Source: Nitrosospira sp. Nl5
GTDB lineage: Bacteria; Pseudomonadota; Gammaproteobacteria; Burkholderiales; Nitrosomonadaceae
Direction of reading: 5' to 3'
DNA: 64,000 nucleotides
NCBI RefSeq assembly: GCF_900102495.1
Contig: NZ_FMVQ01000006.1
Span: forward strand, 1-64,000
The notes below the pieces were generated by a model. It had not been told where the DNA came from and did not search any database. It saw only the letters and a list, made by a program, of their open reading frames with translations. The translations under genes were made by a program, and so were the position numbers. Each line of letters begins with the position of its first letter. Position 1 is the first letter of the stretch. Positions 54,201-61,165 of the stretch are shown one piece after another.

Positions 54201-56097
54201 CGAAATGTTCTGGGTCGCAGCCCAGCCCCCCCTCCCATTGAAGAACTTGAGGTTCATCCAAGAAATCGATACCGGCAATCGTTATCCAAACCATTGAAAG
54301 GTCAAGTTCTTTCGCCTTGTAAGGAGCAAATTGGGCGTTGCTCCATGCCACAACTCCTTCTCCCCACTGTCCCACTAATGTGGCGCCTCGATTATTACTA
54401 AAGAACCCGGGAGGGCGTCCAAGATTGAAGTATGTTAAGCCTGTTGGATCATCCGCTCGCCCGGCATCCATACATTGATATTGAAGCTTGACTCTACGCT
54501 CTCCCGGCGAAATTCCTTCATTCAGATATCCAGTAATAGGTCTTGTGCTTTGCGATGCCAATTGGATAGTTGCGCCTAGGCTACTTTCGATATAGTTGCA
54601 ATAAAATTGGTCTCGATAACCTATAGTTATTGGGGCTCGGGCTTTTAAATCTTCGAAATTCGTACAAATCTGTGTATTCCAGCTTTGTATAAAGTCAGGC
54701 AACCCGTCCATATTGAAGTCAACAATGCCGATACTCTGATTATATGGAAAGACGATCTTGTCATTAAATGGCTTTGGAGGCCGTCCCTGAACTGAAGTAA
54801 GTGAAGCGGCTCCAAACGAGATGCCCACTTCCTTGTATTCAAATGTCGTGGGTGGCAAAACCTTATCGGCGTTTAAACCGCGTTTAGCGTCCTCTAAAGA
54901 TTGACACCGTTTTAATGGAATATCCCCATTTTCATCTTCGAATTGACCGCAGCGACCTTCCTGGCGAATCTCTTTTAGAAATGAGTGCTGCCAAAGCTGA
55001 AACCCTCCACTAATCGAATTGAACTTTGTGGAACCCTGGGATGGCGCATAATGTAGCCAATAGCTACGGATGACCTCGCGTGGCCCAATGCCAGACCAAG
55101 GCATGCTTGCAACAGAGACACGAGTTAGACGTAAATCTGGAGTTGCCTTAAAAGGATCTGCATAGAAGGTTTGAGGGAAATCGGGAAAGCCCCAAGTAAG
55201 TTGCGTGTGATGGGCAAAGCTCAAATCGTTGCCAAGCTCACCTGCGCGCTGCGTGTCAAAAATGTCCGTGAGGTACAACAAGCCACGCTTACCCAGTTTC
55301 TTCCACCGGTATTCGATATAGTGGGGTATTCGAGAGAAGTTCGGTAACTGATAGGCTGAGTGTAGCTCATCAAGATGACGAACAAGACGCCAGCGAAGAA
55401 TTGCATTTTTATTATTTGAGACATGCTCCACCCCGTATCCACTTGAATCACCGAATTCAAGTACCTCTCCTCCTTTTAGTTGAACCCTCCAGTACTTTCT
55501 ATCCTTTGAAAGGTAAAACCGCGCGAACTGCCCCTCGACTTGAAGACGAAAATAAAGCCAACCATTCCCAGCTGCTCCCCAGTCTGGAACATGCTTCCAA
55601 TGTGGCTTCTCGTCATCTCCGCAATGCGGATCCGTAGGTGTCTGCGCACCTGGTAAACGACAGATAAGAACAAGGGGTTGTCCATTAAAGGTGTAGCGAT
55701 GATCTTCATTGGATAGATGACTTGAGGCATCTCCGCGATATTCACCACAAACAATGGGAGTACCATCGTCTTTGAAACAGGGATTCCCCGAAAGGGGTTT
55801 TCTCTCGATCACAGGCAGGTTCAGTCCCCAGCCATACCCCGCCTCTCGATCGCGTGTGGAAGAGTTATAGCTCAAAGCAAGGGTAGGTTGAGGACGTCCG
55901 CGCGCGCTTGGCAGGTTGAATGAGTAGTTATAGGTCATGGCCCCCGTCATACTATTGGGCCCCCCTCTGCCAGATCCTTCGCCAAATATCCCTTCGGCAG
56001 TTTCACCCGGAGCACTTGTGGGATCGGCATGAGCTAGCGAAGCGAAGAATAGAGCTAGTATCGCTACGGATATCGGTCGGATGCTAAGAATAGACAT
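48256..56097 (-). CDS. SpvB/RHS-repeat polymorphic toxin
   Basis: 2613 aa. Sec signal MSILSIRPISVAILALFFAS, cleavage after AHA. Residues 35-400: SpvB-like (TGAMTYNYSFNLPSARGRPQ, SYNSSTRDREAGYGWGLNLP). Residues 430-1000: FG-GAP/VCBS-type calcium loops (DINGDGLIDLVTYN, DVTGDGLADIVEFD, DIDGDGLTDRLSR). Residues 1250-2300: YD/RHS repeats (YDDFGRAV, YDTLGRLV, YDGLGRVRGKDYS). The RHS core ends VTYFGARYYQANLGRFMSAD, NPYAYV and DPMGLE near residue 2350. The last 263 aa (about 48259-49047) are the variable tip, with terminal KTLVLGRYPGNVQYVRNNFG to EVFLTSQDFGGTF resembling a small toxin domain with an LGxxP motif. Insecticidal-toxin-like cocoon architecture. No TcA/TcC partner or secretion gene is nearby. 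Confidence 0.9.
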   Translation of the reverse strand: MSILSIRPISVAILALFFASLAHADPTSAPGETAEGIFGEGSGRGGPNSMTGAMTYNYSFNLPSARGRPQPTLALSYNSSTRDREAGYGWGLNLPVIERKPLSGNPCFKDDGTPIVCGEYRGDASSHLSNEDHRYTFNGQPLVLICRLPGAQTPTDPHCGDDEKPHWKHVPDWGAAGNGWLYFRLQVEGQFARFYLSKDRKYWRVQLKGGEVLEFGDSSGYGVEHVSNNKNAILRWRLVRHLDELHSAYQLPNFSRIPHYIEYRWKKLGKRGLLYLTDIFDTQRAGELGNDLSFAHHTQLTWGFPDFPQTFYADPFKATPDLRLTRVSVASMPWSGIGPREVIRSYWLHYAPSQGSTKFNSISGGFQLWQHSFLKEIRQEGRCGQFEDENGDIPLKRCQSLEDAKRGLNADKVLPPTTFEYKEVGISFGAASLTSVQGRPPKPFNDKIVFPYNQSIGIVDFNMDGLPDFIQSWNTQICTNFEDLKARAPITIGYRDQFYCNYIESSLGATIQLASQSTRPITGYLNEGISPGERRVKLQYQCMDAGRADDPTGLTYFNLGRPPGFFSNNRGATLVGQWGEGVVAWSNAQFAPYKAKELDLSMVWITIAGIDFLDEPQVLQWEGGLGCDPEHFVESQFYPRWKWEKVHDLDWAKLSLSDPDFTSDAVQYGASPPRWYVDIDGDGLTDRLSRTGERGADLERASVSFTQRYAKNVPLPGGGSGPAQIPFAVDLYNSVSSLAPTAIPWRKPFFCVDNLLVPREEDIPDLGVPEGYIRCEFPTHFFYVDINGDGLIDLVTYNPANSVPHVRPGNGKGNFGCEDTMQPWPCLIVDDRNFTTAYAIEFHGSPTDTKIDRELYFRDVTGDGLADIVEFDKDTGNVFLWVNQDGRTFACVTKNCLAGVVIDELTGTFEMGKYGPNGYRLTFADMTADGIDDLVVLTPSGAYVGSFVTANTSDPWTSNHDRGDAPRPGLLIRVHNGYGATTDIQYHTIQQLDLVARGTKAAWEYHSPVVANVVTKVVTRDTYSAGVENVKRMERPFLFRYVTQYFYRDPAYDRWSQSFVGFRRVGVQQGDEKAVTTTTYWFGPCQNNHGRGEGDAEAPLCPKGSDDDDHKSLSGRPIRIDRGSLDLWFEGFVLDDWSKATGIPHVKETKLLWTKMFDYNTHFLFQKSDRDRRVTFSYPAQTHTYLYDDAQPAFHDGEQSRQLAGGDKKENPWRQPNIRKHLRSSVEYDDLGNVRKITNDGSIIDEDSRAGAEADPVSITLFSGQDSSTPDGPSRPDYTGVMPCNANWQCRPEFITVWDPKAPSFPLRKMRYNYNGSGDIVSVEGWLEEANFLQRSHAKPGALFAKDAPGQSLKQGWHMLTQLDYDISGNIIFIVGGVSTDNRPLSCTTYEYDDFYRHLPRKTSRFNNGCGGQSLVTQNIFDRGFQQVVKSIAPNHHFQEITLDPFGRPLQIFLPNPDAALDTEPLLSATITYKDSSPLNFGSLNYVDIRRMVGPSIETRSVMVLNGLHRPVLNFDLEAGDKWSLSGWEQRNAADKVINTRRSWLFFGDPTRVATQAISPQVPQENVSFEHRYDDFGRAVSLWKAGGATSHELLRKAYFPLATETRDAEQLKAGPHGSAFARSEIDGFGRTKRNLAHVEYPHLENVITEVEYSPAGEPKAISRIHAGGTYQRTMRYDTLGRLVLNMEPNTGNNWRYVWDGAGRLVGTSDARGCGVNLYYDGLGRVRGKDYSPCLPSHVAYTVPNLGTGAGLEAFYQYDTYETGQVSPEVGFNDNPNYALGNLVAVRDRGSHTRFNYDARDRVRRISRQIANPEGINSNSPYAPHWFISRMDYELDDQLARRTTGVDIEDFLMNGTSEERYSYLPNRRLLGIDSSYGTIVKEMSYDVEAAPTRIIYGDKTGTTQTFAYDEWRRLSRHKLSNPLSPFSGSFFEKWASIGHFDYRYSYDDAGNPLSILDESHRFSFQGLPSNAKPVLRRNMKYDDHYRLTSIDYSYRDSSNINWDGASSPWQSPFEAETKANDRRPIPQRELSSRIGQQTFQYDGMGNITGWEDDLKARFDRSLGTGLGYGTAQDGPNQLRTGEGLNVRYDPTGNLSELKIERPGKCLGGEGNKCAQWFLYDWNEVGQLVRARRWDFDGNKLPVADSPAGPSFGKPTWDISYSYSLESRVIKSATDAPGLTTHSLKIFDTFRIDRAAFNSIDGNYQVKPENVHVYMGGIGHAFWDDDTVPHQGPDSRVGMHLIIGDHLGSSSIAINHASSKLVELTTYQPYGAVENDYRPSIWKGFREPYKFTGKEEDIEVGVTYFGARYYQANLGRFMSADPRTVHGFGSDLNPYAYVKGRVASSTDPMGLEMVEVGCTGGEQACYEIIDAPSSDPPDRGAMASQPGTRQMISLVREHPQPTQYWLPTPPEQIETENTGEAASSAGGFRFPKRSTNRELLAKQIPTLAPRIHAAEREDMFYRTAPLLLMFTPGGQGKSVLTRTVALEEAELVRAATLGVEETIGVDMAWGARMRPAAIESTVTPRLTMSQGHALGNDLGSAGKTLVLGRYPGNVQYVRNNFGTYTIDRPWGWTPGYNAGAVRGHMDSGAEVFLTSQDFGGTFRLEMEQLLNPLFR

Positions 56098-56394
56098 GGT
56101 TTTCCAAAAAATGTGCTGTTTCGGCGAAACATGCTCAATCAGAGCAATACGTTTCTAAGCTCCACTCCTGCCGAGGGATAGGCCACAGACGGCTGCTCGG
56201 AATCGATTGCCGAGCCCACGAAGCCGGCGGGACGTACTCGCATTTCCAATTCCCGTGCTAACATCAACCGGTGCAGTTAATTCACCCACGTTCTCAGTAT
56301 AGTTAAGATTCACCAATGTTCTTGTCTAAATTCATCAAGCGTCGACATACCGGTCCTTGATGTATGCTTCAAAGTCACTACATAAAGGATAATC
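56098..56394. other. divergent upstream region of the RHS gene
   Basis: No gene; probable promoters for the RHS gene (leftward) and the next frame (rightward). Confidence 0.4.
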
Positions 56395-56902
56395 TTGCCG
56401 ATTCCAGACAACATCAAAAACTACGTCGCTTGGACGTTCACGGGGGTTCTACCAGGAACGTTCAAGCGAAACCAAAAAAGTTTTCGCTCAACTTAATTAT
56501 CCGATTCTCACCCCTTTGCCGAATTTAAAGAGCAAGACTCGGCCAATAGAGGAATGCGAGTCTGAGGGGCCATTTATATACTTCGTGTTAGACGGGGGTG
56601 AGCGTCTTTGCTATCTCGGGAAGTCAAAGGAATCCAGCGTTATTAAGCGATGGGTGAGACCCGGCATTGGCGGGCCGGCATCGCACTATTGGACGCATTC
56701 CATCCCATCAGGCGGCTCAGTATTCAACATTGCCAGCGGCCTGCTGTGTGGCGAGGGACCCTTTACTCTACGCTACGCAACGTATTCGGCACTTTTGCTG
56801 GTGTATGGGAAGCAATTTGGTATTTCGCACGAGACGCTAAAAGGATTGAAGCTCATGGAAGACGGGCTTAGAAGCGTCCTTCTGCCTATATGGAATAAAT
56901 GA
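56395..56902 (+). pseudogene. GIY-YIG-like protein gene with homopolymer frameshift
   Basis: A TTG after AAAGGA starts LPIPDNIKNYVAWTFTGVLP and GTFKRNQK. At the A6 run near 56471-56480 the frame shifts by one base, and VFAQLNYPILTPLPNLK leads into the long frame with GPFIYFVLDGGERLCYLGKS and IKRWVRP. The IYFV...YLGKS pattern recalls a GIY-YIG nuclease domain, without the full catalytic set. Restoring one base would give about 168 aa. True mutation or sequencing error. Confidence 0.5.
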
Positions 56903-57148
56903 ATTTATTGGTTTTCCGATATTCTCAGCCATTGGCCTTGCTACATACATTTCGCCGAGTGATGACGGGATACTTCGCTTTTCATCATTCATGGTTCCGG
57001 CCGAGGTGCCGTCGTTACGGAGGAGTTCGACATTAATACCATCACTGATGCGACTGATGCGTACAGCGTTCCAGATGGGACGGACATCTTGACTGTCAAT
57101 ATACTTTATAAATGTTGGCTGAAAACCCGCCGTAAATTCCCGATACAA
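56837..57148 (-). CDS. doubtful hypothetical ORF
   Basis: 103 aa overlapping the preceding gene's 3' end by 66 bp on the other strand. The middle part has acceptable composition (FIKYIDSQDVRPIWNAVRIS) but there is no ribosome site or family match. Possibly a remnant. Confidence 0.25.
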   Translation of the reverse strand: MYREFTAGFQPTFIKYIDSQDVRPIWNAVRISRISDGINVELLRNDGTSAGTMNDEKRSIPSSLGEMYVARPMAENIGKPINSFIPYRQKDASKPVFHELQSF

Positions 57149-57906
57149 ATATGGTATTACCTGCGGATCCTCACGTCCGGCTTCCAGTGTTTCCCCCTAA
57201 GAAAAATGAGTCGCTAGCTTCCTTTTTCCGGAGGTTTTCCCATCTCACGAATGTAAATAAATAATTTCAATAATATGCTATGCGCTTTCGATAACTTCAC
57301 CGGGCAACCATGTTACAAATAAGAGCCTGTTTCTGGCCTTGTCCCGCCCATAGAACTAGCACCTGAAGCCTCAACGGCTCATGTAGGCGGCTCACGAGCG
57401 AATTGGGACGAATATTCTCGCTTTGATACCGTTCAAACGCACGTCGTAGAAAGACATGATTAGGGGCAAAGAAACCTGAGGCGAACGATGGAATTGAAGG
57501 CAGGTTGGAACGTGCGATGTCGCAGCAATAAAGCATCAGTCGGGAAAGTTAGGACGTCACAAGGGCTCAAGGAAAGCCGATATGGATGCGCTGGCCGACG
57601 TGGAGGCGCGTATCTGATCGAGTTGCTGAGAGCGTCAGGGCTCGTTTTGAGTACCATGAAAAAATAGTCATGCTATTAAGATACTTGGATAAGAAATAGG
57701 CAGGAAGAGTCACGACGCTTTGGTGAGCGCGTGGGAAAGCAATTCGACGAGAGACAACGTTGACGTTGGTTGACATTCTCTGGAACCAGCCGATACTCAG
57801 CCTACTACTACACCCCTACACCCGAAAGCAATAATAACAGCCGCGCCTAGGATAGGCTAAAACGAACGTCTCTTCTAGCGTCGCAGTTCTTTGCTATGCC
57901 ATATCA
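57149..57906. other. decayed region
   Basis: No intact gene. The - strand frame 57297-57536 has coding character (FASGFFAPNHVFLRRAFERY; LRLQVLVLWAGQGQKQALI) and ends in VAR; it looks like the tail of a lost gene, loosely like the LWAGQ C-terminus of nitronate monooxygenases. Confidence 0.35.
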
Positions 57907-58428
57907 CTAGTACCTTGATGCACCCTTGTAGGCCTTAAATTTCCTTTTACGCCCCATCTTGTGCCGCCACGAAGGATGTAGCTGTGTCAATAGCGGATTG
58001 GTCTTCATGTCTGTTTGGACATAGCTAATCTCGGCCAAGCTCAATCCCAGTGCGGACCCAACGATGACGTCAAGATCATCAATTGTAACCTCCAAATCGA
58101 CCCTTGCTTGCGATGTTTCAATTCAATCGAGTAGCGAAGTGGGCTCATCGCTATCGTTGGGAATCGGCGCATTTGCCAACCACTGTGCATTAGGCAGTTT
58201 CCCCGAACCGAGCAAGCTGTTTGCGTGCCATAATAGCCAGCGTCGAAGTTGTGGCTGCCTGACATAAAATTCGCAACCTACTCCTGCCAGGGTGGGCGCG
58301 GGAGCCAGTGGAAACAAGGGAGATGGAAGGGAGAATAGAATCTTTTCATTGAATTCCAGCGCCTCTACCCCCGTCCAGTCAGTATCCTTTGCAGGCCATG
58401 GTACGTCAGTTTGGGCGTGAAATTACGT
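57907..58428 (-). pseudogene. C-terminal remnant of an unidentified protein
   Basis: One continuous - strand frame with a single TGA: VPWPAKDTDWTGVEALEFNE to PNDSDEPTSLLD, stop (58123-58125), then RVDLEVTIDDLDVIVGSALG to KFKAYKGASRY. The IDDLDVIVGSALGLSLAEI phrase is like the C-terminus of some restriction-modification proteins, but this is only a resemblance. Confidence 0.4.
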
Positions 58429-58634
58429 TAGACTCGAGCATCCACTTCCCATCCCCATCGGCAATTGACAGTACTGGAGGACTTGAACTTTAGTGCCCTG
58501 TCAACAACGAAGGTGGCGCATCGAAGATGCCAGCTCTCTCTGCCTCAAACGTTCATAGATTAGATCTCGCGGTCGGAGGTCTGTTTCGCTAAAAAGCGGT
58601 TAGTGAACTTTAGAAGTTTATGATTTATGAAAAG

Positions 58635-58943
58635 CTAGGCCTCTTTATGCATTTCTTGTGCTTTTCCAAGAAATCCAATCCACCCCTTTTCTTTTCTTGC
58701 TTTGATAGTGTCATAAATTTCCTTCAATAAGCCCCCCGCCCCAATAATGTTGCCGACATATGGGACGAGCCCCACCAGAAACATCGCTGTACTCTTGTAA
58801 AGGCCTGTGGTTTCGAAATGCTGTTGGACGACTTGACAAGTTATCTTCTCAAATTCTTTCGACAATTCCGCGACTCGACGATCCACATCACGTATATCAT
58901 CAATGGATACAGTCTGAATCTTCTTCCGATATTCTTTGAGCAA
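58635..58943 (-). CDS. small membrane-associated protein, probably truncated by an IS
   Basis: 102 aa from an internal start; the frame is open a few codons further upstream (RSDR) until it meets the IS end at 58958. A glycine-rich hydrophobic segment (TAMFLVGLVPYVGNIIGAGG) looks like a hairpin membrane insert, after a coiled region (DVDRRVAELSKEFEKITCQV). The native start is likely lost. Function unknown. Confidence 0.55.
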   Translation of the reverse strand: MLKEYRKKIQTVSIDDIRDVDRRVAELSKEFEKITCQVVQQHFETTGLYKSTAMFLVGLVPYVGNIIGAGGLLKEIYDTIKARKEKGWIGFLGKAQEMHKEA

Positions 58944-59057
58944 TCGATCACTGCGAATGGACTTCCCCCGGTCTAGTGGGCAAACCGGGGCTATGATTGG
59001 ACTTCCCCCGGTCTAGTGGGCAAACCGGGGCTATGATTTGAGCTTAGGAGGAAGTCC

Positions 59058-59342
59058 ATGAGTACACCGCGTTTTACCCCGGAATTTAAGGAAGAAGCAG
59101 TTCGGCAGGTTATTGAACGGGGATATCCTGTCAGCGAAGTTGCCGGCCGTGTTGGTGTGTCGGCTCACAGCCTGTACAAATGGGTTAAAGCGGTCGCGCC
59201 CGACAAGACGGAACAGAGAGCCGGTGAACTACTGGAGGCCAACAGCGAGATTCTAAGGTTGCGAGCACAACTGCGCCGTACCGAAGAGGAACGCGATATC
59301 CTAAAAAAAGCCGCGCGGTACTTTGCCAGGGAATCCGAGTAA
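59058..59342 (+). CDS. IS3-family transposase OrfA
   Basis: 94 aa, ribosome site AGGAGG. HTH_Tnp_1: FTPEFKEEAVRQVIERGYPV, SEVAGRVGVSAHSLYKWVKA, plus a leucine zipper ILRLRAQLRRTEEERDILKK. Intact. Confidence 0.93.
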   Translation: MSTPRFTPEFKEEAVRQVIERGYPVSEVAGRVGVSAHSLYKWVKAVAPDKTEQRAGELLEANSEILRLRAQLRRTEEERDILKKAARYFARESE

Positions 59343-60191
59343 GGTACCGCTTTATTAACGAGCATTGGCATGAATACCGGGTGACCACGCTGTGCCGGGT
59401 GCTGCAAGTAGCGCGCTCGGGGTTTATCAGTGGGTGCAAAAGCCCATGTCGGATCGTGCCGTCGAGGACGAACGCCTGCTGGCCTTGATTCGCGACTCCT
59501 ATACGGCCAGCGGCAAGGTCTACGGCTCTCCGCGTGTGTTGGAGACCTGCGCGAGGCGGGAGAACAATGTGGCAAACATCGGGTGGCTCGGCTGATGCGA
59601 GCCCATCAGATCAAGGCTGTTCGCGGCTACAAGGCGCCCCGGCGCATTGCAGGCAGACCATCCATCGTCTCACCCAATCGCTTGAAGCGGGAGTTCACCG
59701 TTCAGGCGCCCGATCAAGCATGGGTAACGGATATCACCTACATCCGCACCTGGCAGGGTTGGCTGTACCTGGCGGTAATCATGGATCTGTACGCCCGCAA
59801 GGTGGTCGGATGCTCCATGAAGCCGACGCTGGCTCGAGAGCTGGTCCTTGATGCCCTGTTGATGGCCGTGTGGCGACGTAAACCTACGCAACCGGTGGTC
59901 GTGCATTCGGATCAAGGCAGTCAATATGGCAGTGACGACTGGATTCGCTTTTGCCGTTCCCACCGCTTACTGCCCAGCATGAGCCGGCGCGGAAATTGCT
60001 GGGATAACGCGGTGGCCGAGTCCTTCTTCAGCAGTCTGAAAAAAGAACGTATCCGTAAGCGCATCTACAAAACACGAGATCTCGCTCGCGCCGATATTTT
60101 CGATTACCTCGAGGTCTTCTACAATAGGAGCCGCCGACACAGTCATCTGGGCGGCATGAGTCCCGAAGCGTTTGAACGCGCTTCGTTATGA
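59342..60191 (+). pseudogene. IS3-family transposase OrfB, two frameshifts
   Basis: The protein is spread over three frames: RYRFINEHWHEYRVTTLCRV to RSG (from 59342), VYQWVQKPMSDRAVEDERLL to YGSPRV (about 59418-59540), and GDLREAGEQCGKHRVARLMR to the end at 60191. The last frame retains the rve DDE core: Asp in WVTDITYIRTW, Asp in VHSDQGSQYGS, Glu in NAVAESFFSSLKKE. Two single-base changes near 59415 and 59537 would restore it. Inactive as read. Confidence 0.85.
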
Positions 60192-60226
60192 GGCCAGGGA
60201 ATGTCTACCGTTCCGGGGGAAGTCCA

Positions 60227-60502
60227 GTATCGAAAGCGATACAGGTCCGCCGGCACAACGCGCTGTATGGGTGTACGGATTCCAAACAAATCCACCTATC
60301 AGCTGAAGCAAGAGTCATAATGGCGTTGTACAAGTCGCAGCAATTATCTAAACAAGATAAGGTGCTTAATCCAGGCTTTAGCAATCCTCGCACTAAGCGG
60401 CGTCTTCATGCTTAACGCCCGAATACCCACACTGATTCTCGGGTGTACCTCGCTACAGTGGTAAATACTGCTGAGTTCGATAAAATCGAGTGATCAGCGT
60501 CG
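60227..60502. other. spacer between IS and nuclease gene
   Basis: No gene; presumably the promoter region for the rightward nuclease-TPR gene, possibly displaced by the IS. Confidence 0.4.
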
Positions 60503-61165
60503 TTGAACGATAGCGATTGGAACCCGCGCTTGCATACTGTACCATCCGAAATACCACTGCCAAAAAATGAAGGAGACTTTGAACGAATGTGCGTTCAAGT
60601 CTACGGTGTTGTTTTCGAGGATCCAAAACCTAAAATTAATGGCCGACGAGGGCAAGCTCAAGGGGGCGTTGATGTCTTCGTCAATGCTAAAAGTATTGGC
60701 CGCATCGGGGTTCAATGTAAGAAGTACTTCAAGATTGAGCTTGAATTCAAGCATGTCGACGACGAGGTTAAGAAGGCAGATAAATACAAGACTCCTATTA
60801 AGATTCTGATTATCGCTACAACGTCACCAAGCAGTGCACCCCTTCTTCACCAGGTCCAGGTGATGTCAGACGCAAGAGAGGCTCAAGGGTTATTTACCGT
60901 TGAGGTCGAGTTCTGGGAAGACATCGAGAACCGTATCAACAGCTTCAACGCACTCCTGGATAGTTATGCACCTCATTCAGCCGGTGCGGCGTACCACCGT
61001 CTTGAGCAAAAGTTGGACAGTGTGCTACCAAGGCCAGATAGCATTCCACTTCCCGCTATCCAATACATGCCACGACCAAAAGCTTTGAGATCCTATCAAC
61101 CGGGCGAACTGACTCAGCTAATAAATTTATTTCGGCACAACTCGACCGCACGAATGACCTGTTGA
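60503..61165 (+). CDS. PDDEXK (Mrr-like) nuclease domain, N-terminal part of a frameshifted large protein
   Basis: 220 aa as read, from a TTG start. Residues 25-115 are a restriction-endonuclease fold: FERMCVQVYGVVF helix, GRRGQAQGGVDVFV with the metal Asp, and IGVQCKKY as QxK in place of ExK, then IKILIIATTSPSSAPLL. This D-QxK form is typical of STAND- and Mrr-associated nucleases. The frame ends at STARMTC, but the +1 frame continues smoothly: GELTQLIN joins KFISAQLDRTNDLLKACRYR near 61121-61128. The downstream frame has no start of its own there, so one gene with a one-base indel is the best reading. Confidence 0.75.
   Translation: MNDSDWNPRLHTVPSEIPLPKNEGDFERMCVQVYGVVFEDPKPKINGRRGQAQGGVDVFVNAKSIGRIGVQCKKYFKIELEFKHVDDEVKKADKYKTPIKILIIATTSPSSAPLLHQVQVMSDAREAQGLFTVEVEFWEDIENRINSFNALLDSYAPHSAGAAYHRLEQKLDSVLPRPDSIPLPAIQYMPRPKALRSYQPGELTQLINLFRHNSTARMTC

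Larger units (their letters stand above)
58958..60226 (+). mobile_element. IS3-family insertion sequence (second), left end duplicated
   Basis: Inverted ends TGGACTTCCCCCGG (left) and CCGGGGGAAGTCCA (right, ending 60226). The first 40 bp of the left end occur twice in tandem at 58958-58997 and 58998-59037, so the functional IS is 58998-60226. Flanks show no clear target duplication (GAA / GTA). Confidence 0.9.

Noticed and set aside
60188-60415. 75-codon frame across the IS right end
   Set aside because: Starts inside the IS and reads through its terminal repeat; no domain or ribosome site.
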